Source of the DNA: a virus
Virus record (IMG/VR): IMGVR_UViG_3300014720_000105
Coordinates: 1-33,130 of that record
Reading direction: 5' to 3' (one strand)
Length of the DNA stretch: 33,130 nt
Shown: positions 13,620 through 21,342 of the stretch, in pieces
How the letters are laid out: each line of letters begins with the position of its first letter
Position numbering within the stretch: position 1 is the first letter of the stretch
Made by a program: the position numbers and the translations under genes
The notes under the pieces: model-generated
Told to the model about the DNA's origin: nothing
The model's database searches: none
Seen by the model: the letters and a program-made list of their open reading frames with translations, nothing else

Positions 13620-13800
13620 AATCTTTTTGTCCAACCACTTGATAAGCTTCCAATAGTGACCACTGAGCAGTATCAATTAGTTTTCTAACTTTTTTTAATT
13701 TTTTAGTTAATGGATGACTTGATAGATGGGAATCAATCATACATGTTTGAACGTGTAGTCTATCCATTAATTCTAAATAATGACCGTCATTAATTTTCAT
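13549..13800 (-). CDS. Small helical protein
   Basis: The ATG at 13800 gives 83 aa beginning MKINDGHYLELMDRLHVQTC. It is strongly helical, with a His-rich early segment and a Lys-rich middle (LTKKLKKVRKLIDTAQWSLLEAY). The function is unknown. It overlaps the upstream gene end by 11 bases and the downstream receiver-like gene by 71 bases, typical of a compressed early operon. Confidence 0.6.
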   Translation of the reverse strand: MKINDGHYLELMDRLHVQTCMIDSHLSSHPLTKKLKKVRKLIDTAQWSLLEAYQVVGQKDYEREQKNNPIAEVIFRRHKKSEK

Positions 13801-14272
13801 TTTCAGAAATTTTTGCAATTATAGAATCATCTTTTTCAATTATCATAGTGTGAATACTACCTGCTCCAAAATTTAACTCAGAATCTGTAATCTCAGAATC
13901 CCAATATAAGTCCATAGAACTGAATTCTGACTCTTCTTCTTCAGTTAAGGGTTCTTCCCATTCGACATTAGTTACGTCAACGTTACCATCCGTAGTGGCC
14001 TCTACAGACAAATCAGGGAAATCCACATCTTGAAGTTCGCTTAACTCTTTGGATTCCAAAAGTTCAATTAGTTCTTGAACATTGAATTGTTCACAAGCAA
14101 GACTTGCACCTCTCCAATATGTTTCACTATCACAAGTAAATTTTTTACCATACTTTGAACCATTATGATAACAAATTTCAAGAAGAGATTTTCTATAAAG
14201 GTCTACAGTGACTTTCACAGAATCATCAGGATTCAACTTTTTGAGTTCTGAGATTACAGTTTCATTTTTCAT
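13790..14272 (-). CDS. Hypothetical acidic protein
   Basis: The product is 160 aa, strongly acidic in its second half (EWEEPLTEEEESEFSSMD). The N-terminal third is strand/helix mixed (DSVKVTVDLYRKSLLEICYH). No recognised domain. The start overlaps the upstream stop as ATGA, so it is co-translated with the phosphoesterase. It may be a DNA-mimic or a binding partner, but that is only suggested by charge. Confidence 0.6.
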   Translation of the reverse strand: MKNETVISELKKLNPDDSVKVTVDLYRKSLLEICYHNGSKYGKKFTCDSETYWRGASLACEQFNVQELIELLESKELSELQDVDFPDLSVEATTDGNVDVTNVEWEEPLTEEEESEFSSMDLYWDSEITDSELNFGAGSIHTMIIEKDDSIIAKISENEN

Positions 14273-14952
14273 GGGTAATCGATTTGTTTTGTTTCAGTAT
14301 CAAATAAAAGAGAAATTGGTTTATTCTCATGAGTATATCTTTCACCTAACACAGATGCATTTAAAAATTCTACACCGTTGAAACTTTTTTGTCCATAGGC
14401 ACAATGGATGTGACCGCAAACGTGGATTTTAGGTTGAATTTCCATGATTCTTTGGAACAAATCCTCACAACCAACTCTTTGACTATTTGGAACCCAATCC
14501 AGCATTCCATGTGCGGGACCGTGAGTGATTAAGATGTCGGTATTACCAGGAATCATAGCCCATTTTTCTGCGAGTTTTTCTCCTCTTGGCAGGTTGAATG
14601 CCCAATTGAAAAACTCAGGTTGCCACGGGCTACCATAAAACTTCACTCCTTCGATTTCAACACCACTATCGAAAAGATAATGAACACCTTTCTCTTTATA
14701 TTCGGGTGCAATATCACTAATCAATTCAAATCCCCAATCATGGTTACCTGCAATGAAAATCTTGTGAGTGTAATTAACATTAGAAAACCAATCTAAGAAA
14801 TTTTTGATTTCTCCTGTCTTACCCATCATACTGATATCACCCGCATGAACAAGTACGTCACCACTACCTAAGATATTGTTGTATGCCTTAGAGGTTAAGT
14901 ACTCATGTTTGTTATGAGTATCACTTATGAATGTTATTTTTATCGTTTTCAT
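14269..14952 (-). CDS. Calcineurin-like metallophosphoesterase
   Basis: The 227-aa protein has the full metallophosphoesterase motif set: DTH at 11-13, GD (VHAGDIS, Asp39), GNHD at 69-72, a later THGP, and a C-terminal GHIH. These residues bind two metal ions and hydrolyse phosphomono- or diesters. Phage members include RNA 2',3'-cyclic phosphatases and nucleotide hydrolases, and I cannot tell which applies. The gene is in an operon with a receiver-like cyclic-phosphate-processing protein, which hints at RNA end repair. Its 5' end overlaps a small membrane ORF by 32 bases. Confidence 0.85.
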   Translation of the reverse strand: MKTIKITFISDTHNKHEYLTSKAYNNILGSGDVLVHAGDISMMGKTGEIKNFLDWFSNVNYTHKIFIAGNHDWGFELISDIAPEYKEKGVHYLFDSGVEIEGVKFYGSPWQPEFFNWAFNLPRGEKLAEKWAMIPGNTDILITHGPAHGMLDWVPNSQRVGCEDLFQRIMEIQPKIHVCGHIHCAYGQKSFNGVEFLNASVLGERYTHENKPISLLFDTETKQIDYP

Positions 14953-15082
14953 CTTCGTCCCAATTTAAAAAATCCTCCCCTTTATAATCAGGGTAATTTC
15001 GATTCATATAATCAATTCCTCGAACCCAAAGGTAGGATATTATTGCAACAATCGTGTACATTAACAGATAAACTTTCCACAT
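14921..15082 (-). CDS. Small single-pass membrane protein, 53 aa
   Basis: The frame starts MWKVYLLMYTIVAIISYLWV, one strong membrane helix at residues 3-20. An acidic cytoplasmic-looking tail follows (LNWDEDENDKNN). It sits between two operon genes, 14 bases after the stop at 15097, and overlaps the phosphoesterase start by 32 bases in another frame. Filling the only gap in a tightly packed operon supports it being real. Confidence 0.7.
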   Translation of the reverse strand: MWKVYLLMYTIVAIISYLWVRGIDYMNRNYPDYKGEDFLNWDEDENDKNNIHK

Positions 15083-15096
15083 ATTTTAATTATTTT

Positions 15097-15696
15097 TTAA
15101 TCCCACCAATGTTTCATACCTGACCCATCAAACCACTTGTTCCAAAGGTCAGTTTTCATTTTTTCTTCTTCAGTTGCGTTATCCATCAACTTGGCATAAT
15201 CTTGATGATTTTGGCCCTTAAGAATAACAAACAATTCACTCCATTCATCCTCCTCCATTTTTGAGGATAAGTCAAAAACTTTTTTATTGTGTTCTTTATC
15301 TTCAGGAGTGTCCTCTTTATCTTCCCAAAATTCAACACCTCTTAACTCTCCAAGTTGTTCTTCGGCTTTAGTAATATAGTTTGATTCGTTTAAAGAATTG
15401 ATGATTTCGATAACCCTCTTAATTTTTTCAACCTTTTTGTTTTTGGTTTCTTCGATTTCAAATCCATGAAATTCAAGTGTGTGTGCTGTTTTTTCAAGGG
15501 ATTTGGACAGCATCATTAAGTTAAAAGTATAATCCCAAGACCTGAATCTCCAAAGCACCTTTCTGAAATACCAAACGTTTTCAAAAAACATAGGTATTTT
15601 ATATCTAAAAACTTCATAGGTTTTATACCACCAAGTTTGATGTCTTGCCATCACTTTCAATGACTTCCAAAAACTATCTGCAAATTTTATTTCCAT
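15097..15696 (-). CDS. Conserved-looking phage hypothetical protein
   Basis: The product is 199 aa. The N-terminal half is aromatic and basic (DSFWKSLKVMARHQTWWYKT, ENVWYFRKVLWRFRSWDY). The middle has a charged helix (ETKNKKVEKIKRVIEIIN) and the C-terminus is acidic, ending MKHWWD. I have a sense of having seen this Trp-rich layout in other large phages but cannot name a function. It overlaps the upstream 42-aa ORF end by 10 bases. Confidence 0.65.
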   Translation of the reverse strand: MEIKFADSFWKSLKVMARHQTWWYKTYEVFRYKIPMFFENVWYFRKVLWRFRSWDYTFNLMMLSKSLEKTAHTLEFHGFEIEETKNKKVEKIKRVIEIINSLNESNYITKAEEQLGELRGVEFWEDKEDTPEDKEHNKKVFDLSSKMEEDEWSELFVILKGQNHQDYAKLMDNATEEEKMKTDLWNKWFDGSGMKHWWD

Positions 15697-15815
15697 TTGT
15701 TTTGTTTTATTATTTCTATAATTTCTCTTGTTAATGTTCCTGCGGTTTTTGTACCATCATTTGACCATCTTATGATTGCGGTTTCAATAAATTGATAAAT
15801 TTCCTTTTCTTCCAT
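15687..15815 (-). CDS. Small helical protein, 42 aa, first gene of an early operon
   Basis: The frame starts MEEKEIYQFIETAIIRWSND and ends in a Lys/Ile-rich helix (TREIIEIIKQNKWK). Its ATG lies 4 bases after a TATATTTG -7 element and its end overlaps the next gene, so it appears to be the leader cistron of the run 15815 to 13293. No function is recognised. Confidence 0.7.
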   Translation of the reverse strand: MEEKEIYQFIETAIIRWSNDGTKTAGTLTREIIEIIKQNKWK

Positions 15816-15819
15816 AGTG

Positions 15820-15851
15820 CAAATATATTAAAAAAAATAAGACCCGACAAA
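15820..15851 (-). promoter_or_regulatory. Bacteroidota-type promoter embedded in a terminator
   Basis: On the minus strand TTTG (15851-15848), exactly 20 bases, TATATTTG (15827-15820), then 4 bases and the ATG at 15815. The -33 TTTG lies within the loop-side of the terminator hairpin of the gene behind. Confidence 0.8.
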
Positions 15852-15870
15852 TAAATCTGACGGGTCTTTT
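15828..15870 (-). terminator. Rho-independent terminator
   Basis: On the minus strand AAGACCCG-T-CA...TG-T-CGGGTCTT, then eight T. It ends the 76-aa gene at 15952. The 80 bases between hold a weak TGTAGA/TCTACA inverted repeat and nothing else recognised. Confidence 0.85.
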
Positions 15871-15951
15871 GGAAAAGGGATATATGAGAACACTCCAAAG
15901 AGTGATGTAGAGATAAATATATTAAATCTACAAAAAATATCAATTTGCAAC

Positions 15952-16182
15952 CTATTGAGGGAAAGAAAATTGAGATTCTTTATTCTTATAGCAGGCCCAA
16001 AACTCACTTTTAAGAACTGACCGTAAAGGATGATTAGGATTTTTTGATAAATGTTTTAATTCCCAAAGGAAATAACATTTCAACGCAGTATCTAGTTGGT
16101 CTTTTGACCTGACTGAGTTTACCATTCTTATAATCCAATTAATTTCTGATTTTGCCTTGTTGATGTCCATGATAAGTTCCAT
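15952..16182 (-). CDS. Small hypothetical protein
   Basis: The ATG at 16182 gives 76 aa (MELIMDINKAKSEINWIIRM at the start); a GTG 15 bases earlier and an ATG at 16170 are alternatives. It is helical with a Trp/Cys-containing C-terminus (SEFWACYKNKESQFSFPQ). No family is recognised. A TATCTTTG element lies 14 bases before the chosen ATG. Confidence 0.6.
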   Translation of the reverse strand: MELIMDINKAKSEINWIIRMVNSVRSKDQLDTALKCYFLWELKHLSKNPNHPLRSVLKSEFWACYKNKESQFSFPQ

Positions 16183-16196
16183 AAAATAAGTTTTCA

Positions 16197-16204
16197 CAAA
16201 GATA
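16197..16204 (-). promoter_or_regulatory. TAnnTTTG -7 element
   Basis: TATCTTTG on the minus strand, 14 bases before the ATG at 16182. The -33 region is only a T-run, so this is weaker than the four perfect examples. Confidence 0.5.
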
Positions 16205-16229
16205 CCAACAAAAAACTATCAAAAAAAAT

Positions 16230-17069
16230 TTAGGATAATAATTTGTAGTATTCTTTGAAATGTTTAAGTCTATCAGGTAAACCGATAGTTCCCCCGTTCA
16301 CACATTTTGTAACAGATGTTACAGTTGCATCAGACGCATCTACACATCTTTTCAAACAGTTCTTACTAAAAAACCAAGCAGCAGATAATAAAGGATATTT
16401 TGTTGAAACCAAGTCAGGATTTGAAATAACGTCTTCGTTAATTGCTTTACCGAATGCGGTATAATTATCTTTTCCTGTTAATTGTATGTATCCTCTACCT
16501 CTGAACTTAAATCCTTCACCTGTTGATTCAGCACCGTTACCCATTCTACCACCATAAACCTTACTTGCAATTTTTTGTGGGTTTCTTGCGTAGGATTCTG
16601 AAAGATTACCTGGAAAATACTTTGGAAATATATTTTTAAGACCTTGTGCAGAATAATTTAAGTTTTCTTGAGTGAGTTTGAATCCGCCCGATTCGTGGCC
16701 ACATTGTGCCAAGAAATGTGCCAACTTCAATGGGGTGTCGATACCAAACTTTGATGCCGTTTCAGGAATTTGAGAAATTACAGTATCAGGAATATGTCCT
16801 TTCAGGTTTTCCAACTTTAGATTACCACTTGAAACCACAGGTTGTGAAACTTGAGTAGGTTTTGCGGGTTCAGTAATCAAAACCGCCTGACCCATAATTT
16901 TTTGCCATGTTTGTTCACCAACAATACCGTCAGGGGTTAGACCGTTTTTTAACTGAAACGATTTCACCGCTTCCTCAGTTCCTCTACCAAAAATTCCATC
17001 TGAACCTAAACCTAATTTAGATTGGAGTTTTTTTACGTCTTCTCCTTTAGACCCAACTTTAAGTAGCAT
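16230..17069 (-). CDS. Endolysin: peptidoglycan-binding plus GH19 glycosidase
   Basis: The 279-aa protein has an N-terminal PG_binding_1 domain at 1-60 (VGSKGEDVKKLQSKLGLGSD, TPDGIVGEQTWQ), a Pro/Val linker (65-85) and a GH19 chitinase/lysozyme domain. The latter has FLAQCGHESGGF with catalytic Glu126 and FRGRGYIQLTG at 189-199. GH19 phage enzymes cut the GlcNAc/MurNAc glycan backbone. No signal peptide is present, so it needs the holin for release. GTATTTAT lies 17 bases upstream of the ATG. Confidence 0.92.
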   Translation of the reverse strand: MLLKVGSKGEDVKKLQSKLGLGSDGIFGRGTEEAVKSFQLKNGLTPDGIVGEQTWQKIMGQAVLITEPAKPTQVSQPVVSSGNLKLENLKGHIPDTVISQIPETASKFGIDTPLKLAHFLAQCGHESGGFKLTQENLNYSAQGLKNIFPKYFPGNLSESYARNPQKIASKVYGGRMGNGAESTGEGFKFRGRGYIQLTGKDNYTAFGKAINEDVISNPDLVSTKYPLLSAAWFFSKNCLKRCVDASDATVTSVTKCVNGGTIGLPDRLKHFKEYYKLLS

Positions 17070-17086
17070 AGTAATTTACTTTTTAT

Positions 17087-17093
17087 ATAAATA
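17087..17093 (-). promoter_or_regulatory. TATTTAT motif
   Basis: GTATTTAT on the minus strand, 17 bases before the endolysin ATG. Confidence 0.5.
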
Positions 17094-17097
17094 CTTT

Positions 17098-17463
17098 CTA
17101 CTGTGAGGAATGAGATAAGTTAACATCCCCCAAAACACAATATTTGATGTTTTGAGTTAAACTTGTTGTAACAAAATTTAATGTGAATGAGGTAACAGGA
17201 GTGATAGTACCAAAGTTATTTTTGTTTATCAAATCATAATTTGTCGAGGAAAACCAAAGAACCTCAGTAATTGGTCTGAAACCTGTAATGTGAGATGCTA
17301 CCAAATAAGCGTCTCCAAAATCTATAACACCATTTTTATTTACATCAGACGCTTTCCACTGTTTCGTACCCGTTAGAACCAAACCTAATGGTGTTACGGG
17401 TGGTGTCGAAATATATGAGCTCGACTTTGAGTGAGTAATCTGAATTTTGAATCGAATCTGCAA
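17098..17463 (-). pseudogene. Dockerin/EF-hand-like C-terminal fragment without its own start
   Basis: This frame has no ATG; only TTG at 17463 opens it. From about residue 35 it is coherent: WKASDVNKNGVIDFGDAYLV is an EF-hand-like calcium loop (D-x-N-x-N-G-x-I-D-x-x-D) of dockerin type. It is followed by a beta domain that ends in a second GDVN segment. It looks like the C-terminal part of a larger exported or virion protein. Its first ~30 codons overlap, in another frame, the end of the signal-peptide gene at 17345-17653. It is probably a remnant or one half of a frameshifted gene. Confidence 0.55.
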
Positions 17464-17653
17464 GTGTGTAGTCCATCTCTTGTAGACTCTCTAATATTAT
17501 GTTTTTTACTCCAAATGTTAGGTTACGGTTTTTTACCATAGGACCTATTTGAATTTTGTTTTCAATCGGATGTATATAAATCCTCTTTGGGTCTTGTTCG
17601 TGGATAGGAACAAAACATAACATGACTAGTATGAATGATAGAAAAATCTTCAT
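17345..17653 (-). pseudogene. Exported protein, 3'-truncated by frameshift or fusion
   Basis: Starting at 17653 the 102-aa product has the signal peptide MKIFLSFILVMLCFVPIHEQ. It then has IYIHPIENKIQIGPMVKNRN, a helix, and DYSLKVELIYFDTTRN, resembling the start of a small TolB/CsgG-like alpha/beta domain. The frame stops 15 residues later, where such a domain should continue. A single +1 shift near 17365-17390 would join it to the dockerin-like frame and give about 184 aa. TATTTAT lies 22 bases upstream. It could instead be a genuine short gene. Confidence 0.55.
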
Positions 17654-17675
17654 TTGATAAAGTATCTTGGTATCT

Positions 17676-17682
17676 ATAAATA
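17676..17682 (-). promoter_or_regulatory. TATTTAT motif
   Basis: GTATTTAT on the minus strand, 22 bases before the ATG at 17653, divergent from the PPK2 copy. Confidence 0.45.
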
Positions 17683-17703
17683 CAGATTTTTGGATTAAAA
17701 TAG

Positions 17704-17710
17704 TATTTAT
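17704..17710 (+). promoter_or_regulatory. TATTTAT motif
   Basis: GTATTTAT lies 16 bases before the PPK2 ATG at 17727. Confidence 0.5.
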
Positions 17711-17726
17711 TAATAAACAATTTTGG

Positions 17727-18833
17727 ATGTCTATATTAAATGAAGTTGGGAGAATACGTGCTGTTATGGGTTTCATATCAGAAGAGGAGAAGGTGAGTAA
17801 CCTTAAAATGAATGTTAACCTGAAAAGTTTTGTCGAAACTTTACAATTTCTTAAACTTTACAATAAGAAAATTGAAAAAATGTTGATGGATATTTCTGAT
17901 TATTCTAACAATCAGATTATTGATTTCGACATGATGAATAGAGGTCTAAGAAAAGTTTTGTTGAAAAAAGGTGATAGAAGTAAAAACGTTGAAGATTATT
18001 TAGGTAAAATTCTGACCTCCCTGAAATACAGGGAAAGGAGTGGATACGGAATAGAACCTGAAAGCGAAGATTACGAATTCGAAATAGAAGAGCCATCATT
18101 GATTCCGAAAAAAGTATTCAGAAAAGAACTATACGAACTTCAAGTTGAACTTCTCAAATTACAGGAATGGCTCAAAAAAACAAATAAGACAGTCATTATT
18201 GTTTTTGAAGGAAGGGATTCTGCGGGAAAAGGCTCTACAATTAAAAAGTTCATTGAGAATTTAAATCCAAGATACTATAACGTAATTGCTTTAGGTGTTC
18301 CTACACCAGAAGATAAGAAAGATTGGTGGGGTAGATATAGAAAACAAATCAAACCTGGAATGATTAACCTTTTCGACAGAAGTTGGTATAATAGAGGTTT
18401 GATAGAACCTGTGATGGGTTACGGTTCACCTGAAGAATATGAAGATTTTATGGAAAACGTTGAGGATTTCGAAAACGATTTAGTAAAAGACGGAGATTAT
18501 CTTTTCAAGTTGTGGTTTTCAATCGACAAGGGAACTCAATCAAGAAGATTTAAAATGAGACAACAATCTCCTTTAAAATATTGGAAGTATTCTCCAAACG
18601 ATTCGCAAATGCAAGATTTGTGGGATAGATTTACAGAGTTCAAAGAAAAGTTATTTGATAAAACGTCCACTCTTAATCATCCTTGGGTTATTATTGATGC
18701 TGAGGACAAAAGAGTTTCAGGTCTAAACGCTATCAGATATGTTTTACAAAATATCCCCTATGAGGGTAAGAACGAGGAAGTTCTTGATAAAGAATATCCT
18801 GAAGTACTAGCAGTATTAAAGCCAAATTCATAA
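17727..18833 (+). CDS. Tagged polyphosphate kinase 2 family protein
   Basis: From 17727 the protein is 368 aa. The PPK2 core has Walker A FEGRDSAGKGS (160-170), the Walker B/NLFDRSWYNRG block (214-224), and the lid region with RRFKMRQQSPLKYW; near the end is WVIIDAEDK. PPK2 enzymes use polyphosphate to phosphorylate NDPs or NMPs. The first ~128 residues are an extra helical region opening with MSILNEVGRIRAVMGF and an L-N-E site at 4-6, matching the window's tag. If packaged, it could recharge nucleotides from host polyphosphate early in infection. The chosen start lies after TATTTAT. Confidence 0.88.
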   Translation: MSILNEVGRIRAVMGFISEEEKVSNLKMNVNLKSFVETLQFLKLYNKKIEKMLMDISDYSNNQIIDFDMMNRGLRKVLLKKGDRSKNVEDYLGKILTSLKYRERSGYGIEPESEDYEFEIEEPSLIPKKVFRKELYELQVELLKLQEWLKKTNKTVIIVFEGRDSAGKGSTIKKFIENLNPRYYNVIALGVPTPEDKKDWWGRYRKQIKPGMINLFDRSWYNRGLIEPVMGYGSPEEYEDFMENVEDFENDLVKDGDYLFKLWFSIDKGTQSRRFKMRQQSPLKYWKYSPNDSQMQDLWDRFTEFKEKLFDKTSTLNHPWVIIDAEDKRVSGLNAIRYVLQNIPYEGKNEEVLDKEYPEVLAVLKPNS

Positions 18834-18836
18834 TTT

Positions 18837-19454
18837 ATGAAAAATTTAAGACAAATAATTAAAGAGGCTCTCGAAAAAGAAGTTAATGAAACTTTGGTTT
18901 TGAAAGAAAATGTTGAGGTGTCGGACGCACTTCAATACCATATGGACAATAATTTGTCCTTAACAGATAATGTTTTTAGAGTCTATTCTAAAGGTTACTT
19001 TGACCTCGTAAATGAGGTTAGAAAACTTTGGTCACAAGGTAAAATTCATTTAAATGAAGAAGATACTATGATGGTTGAAAGTAATTTAGGTGAAAGAGTA
19101 AAGATAGGTGAAGAAATTGTTTATTTGGACGCTCCTTTTGAATTAGATGAAGAAGAAGTTTTAGAAGAAGCAAAACACAGAGGAAAAAATGTAAAACTTG
19201 GTAAACCATTCAGAACACCTGGAGGACCGAAGAAATTTGCAGTATATGTGAAATCACCAGGTGGTGGTGTTAAAAAAGTGACTTTTGGTGACCCCAAACT
19301 GAAAGTAAGAAATAGAAATAAAGGGGCAGCCAAATCTTTCAGAGCTAGACACAGATGTGACCAAAAGAAAGATAGAACAACTGCAGGATACTGGTCTTGT
19401 AATGTCGGTAGATATGCCAAACAGTTGGGATTATCATCCTCAAACTCTTGGTAA
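18837..19454 (+). CDS. Tagged protein with basic, Cys-containing C-terminal domain
   Basis: The 205-aa protein begins MKNLRQIIKEALEKEVNETL (I-K-E at 8-10). It has an acidic middle (FELDEEEVLEEAKHRG) and a distinctive C-terminal domain: TPGGPKKFAVYVKSPGGGVK, GDPKLKVRNRNKGAAKSFRA, RHRCDQKKDR..GYWSCNVG. I associate the GD-x(n)-SFRARH-C...YWSC pattern with small proteins of large T4-like phages, but know no function. The gene is 3 bases behind PPK2. The Cys/His positions could hold a zinc ion. Confidence 0.65.
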   Translation: MKNLRQIIKEALEKEVNETLVLKENVEVSDALQYHMDNNLSLTDNVFRVYSKGYFDLVNEVRKLWSQGKIHLNEEDTMMVESNLGERVKIGEEIVYLDAPFELDEEEVLEEAKHRGKNVKLGKPFRTPGGPKKFAVYVKSPGGGVKKVTFGDPKLKVRNRNKGAAKSFRARHRCDQKKDRTTAGYWSCNVGRYAKQLGLSSSNSW

Positions 19455-19735
19455 TGAACACCGAAAGAATCCACCATTATTTACAAGGTTATCTTGATAA
19501 TATTGTGCTCCCAAGTTACAATGAAAATAGAAGTGAACCGATATCTCTGAACATTAATGATTTAAGACTCGGAAGTTACCAACCTCCAATATTCCATGTT
19601 TTCATTGATGTTACTCCAAAGAACACGCCCAAAATGTCTTTGTCGGGTATAGAAAAAAGAATAGTTGATTTTTTGAAAATATTTTCAATAAACTCTAAGG
19701 TAAAAATTCATTGGGACAAAAGACCATTATTTTAA
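19454..19735 (+). CDS. Hypothetical protein
   Basis: The product is 93 aa. The ATG at 19454 overlaps the preceding stop (TAATG). It has an early helix (ERIHHYLQGYLDNIVLP) and an alternating strand region (FHVFIDVTPKN) followed by a helix-strand end (IEKRIVDFLKIFSINSKVKI). It looks like a compact alpha/beta fold with no recognised family. Confidence 0.6.
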   Translation: MNTERIHHYLQGYLDNIVLPSYNENRSEPISLNINDLRLGSYQPPIFHVFIDVTPKNTPKMSLSGIEKRIVDFLKIFSINSKVKIHWDKRPLF

Positions 19736-19736
19736 T

Positions 19737-20003
19737 ATGGAATATCCATTTGAACAAATTGAAAAAGAAGGAAAATTGATAAGGATTTTCAGTCCTGACG
19801 TTGAATCGGAGGAATTGAAATGGCATCAAGACCTTAAAGACAGAAAGGTCACAGTAATCGATGGTGGTGATTGGAAATTTCAAATGGAAGATTCGTTGCC
19901 AACCAAATTGGAATCTGCGAAACAACTTTTTATTCCAAAACTTGTTTGGCATAGAGTTATAAAGGGAAAAGGTAATCTCGTTGTTGAAATAGAAGAACTA
20001 TGA
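19737..20003 (+). CDS. Small cupin-like protein
   Basis: The product is 88 aa with IFSPDVESEELKWHQDLKDR followed by VTVIDGGDWKFQMED and IPKLVWHRVIKGKGNLVVEI. Short paired strands with conserved-looking WH and WHR positions resemble small cupin domains, which often bind a metal through His residues. The enzymatic role, if any, is unknown. The start is 1 base after the upstream stop and the end overlaps the next ATG as ATGA. Confidence 0.55.
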   Translation: MEYPFEQIEKEGKLIRIFSPDVESEELKWHQDLKDRKVTVIDGGDWKFQMEDSLPTKLESAKQLFIPKLVWHRVIKGKGNLVVEIEEL

Positions 20004-20572
20004 AATTGAATTCTGAATTGATACCTCATGAAAATTTCCACAAAGGTTTTTGGTTACAAACGCCAAAGTGCCCGTGGTTTTTTTTCTATGAATCACCAAG
20101 AGAATTTGTTCTACCAAACAACAAAAATTTCTACAACACTTTAGATGAAGATTTAAAAGAAATAGTAATAGGATTACACAAAAAAAATATTTCCACAACG
20201 CCTTCATGTGCAGGACATATCAATAACGATGACCACTACGGAAAAATATTTAAAACTTTAGTCCATACCAAAAATAGAATAAAAAACGGTGGAGTTGAAC
20301 TATTGAATCCTGAAACAAATAGAAAATTCTTTTACGAAAACAAAAATTATAAATTACCTTATACCCATGATGAGTTCTTGAAAAAACTCAGGAAGTATCA
20401 AACTAAGGGTGTTTTGGGGATGGTTGATAAAGGAGAGATTTATGAAAAGCTGAAAGGTAAAGTACCAGTAAAAAAATCCGACAACGTAACCTTAATTTTA
20501 ACAGAAGGGAAAACAAAAAAAGATATTTCAAATAACTGGAAAGAACTGGAAAAAATTCTTAGAGACGTTTAG
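20000..20572 (+). CDS. Hypothetical protein with TTPSCAGH motif
   Basis: The product is 190 aa. Residues around 60-75 read GLHKKNISTTPSCAGHINND, whose Cys and His could bind metal or act catalytically. The rest is Lys-rich with helices at the C-terminus. I do not recognise a named family. It is the last gene of the PPK2 run and overlaps the convergent flavodoxin-like gene by 4 bases. Confidence 0.6.
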   Translation: MKLNSELIPHENFHKGFWLQTPKCPWFFFYESPREFVLPNNKNFYNTLDEDLKEIVIGLHKKNISTTPSCAGHINNDDHYGKIFKTLVHTKNRIKNGGVELLNPETNRKFFYENKNYKLPYTHDEFLKKLRKYQTKGVLGMVDKGEIYEKLKGKVPVKKSDNVTLILTEGKTKKDISNNWKELEKILRDV

Positions 20573-21336
20573 ATTAAGTCTCTTATATCAAATTTTTCAA
20601 CAAACTTAGGGAAGGCATCTTTGTAAGACCTTTGAGTTTCATCCGAAACCTTGTTAGTATACTGCCAGTTCCAATAAAAAGTATCGTTTGGTTTGAATCC
20701 ATAATAGAAATGAACTCTTTTTTGGGTATCAACAACATCAATACCTTTCCAGTTTTGACCTACACATATAAATCCACTTTGGATGTCTTTTATAATATTG
20801 GTTTCTCCCAATGTTGTATGTCTATTTTCTAACCAAGTAAGTCTTTCAATCAATTTTTGATAAAACATGTTTGCCTGACCCCATCTGACTGAAGAAAAGA
20901 AAATCACAGCATCGGATTCTAAAAGCTCTTTCGAAATTTTCCAAAGTTCATCGTCTTTGTTATTAAGACTCGCCCAACATCTATGCTCTCCTGACGGATT
21001 TTTTGTTTTGTCTTTGAGCATTGCTTTTTTCAAACCACAGGAGTTACCTTCGGCTCGAGACACATTACCCTCACAAGGGTATATTTTCAATTCTGGAACA
21101 TCTATAAGAACTGATTTGTCCCCGAGGTATTCATCAATAACCATTGCAAGAATTGTAGATTTTGGTATATCCATATTACCCAAATCCCAATTATATCTGT
21201 TTGAACAAGGCAGAAGGAGAACCTTATTAAATTTTTCAAGTTCTTCTATGGTTTTCTTCAGGGATTTTAAATTACCTGATGAACCATTTTTTTCGGTAAC
21301 ATTATATTTGTCTAAAATTTCGTTAAGTGTTCTCAT
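20569..21336 (-). CDS. NAD(P)H-dependent FMN reductase / flavodoxin-fold protein, tagged
   Basis: The product is 255 aa. The fold is suggested by KVLLLPCSNR at the first strand and ESDAVIFFSSVRWGQANMFY with the following helix QKLIERLTW. This is as in multimeric flavodoxin-like NAD(P)H:FMN oxidoreductases and iron-sulfur flavoproteins. Cys residues (PCEGNVSRAEGNSCG) could hold a cofactor or disulfide. The N-terminus MRTLNEILDKYNVTEKN resembles that of PPK2 (L-N-E at 4-6). TATTTAT lies 6 bases before the ATG. The substrate is unknown. Confidence 0.65.
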   Translation of the reverse strand: MRTLNEILDKYNVTEKNGSSGNLKSLKKTIEELEKFNKVLLLPCSNRYNWDLGNMDIPKSTILAMVIDEYLGDKSVLIDVPELKIYPCEGNVSRAEGNSCGLKKAMLKDKTKNPSGEHRCWASLNNKDDELWKISKELLESDAVIFFSSVRWGQANMFYQKLIERLTWLENRHTTLGETNIIKDIQSGFICVGQNWKGIDVVDTQKRVHFYYGFKPNDTFYWNWQYTNKVSDETQRSYKDAFPKFVEKFDIRDLI

Positions 21337-21342
21337 CTTATC

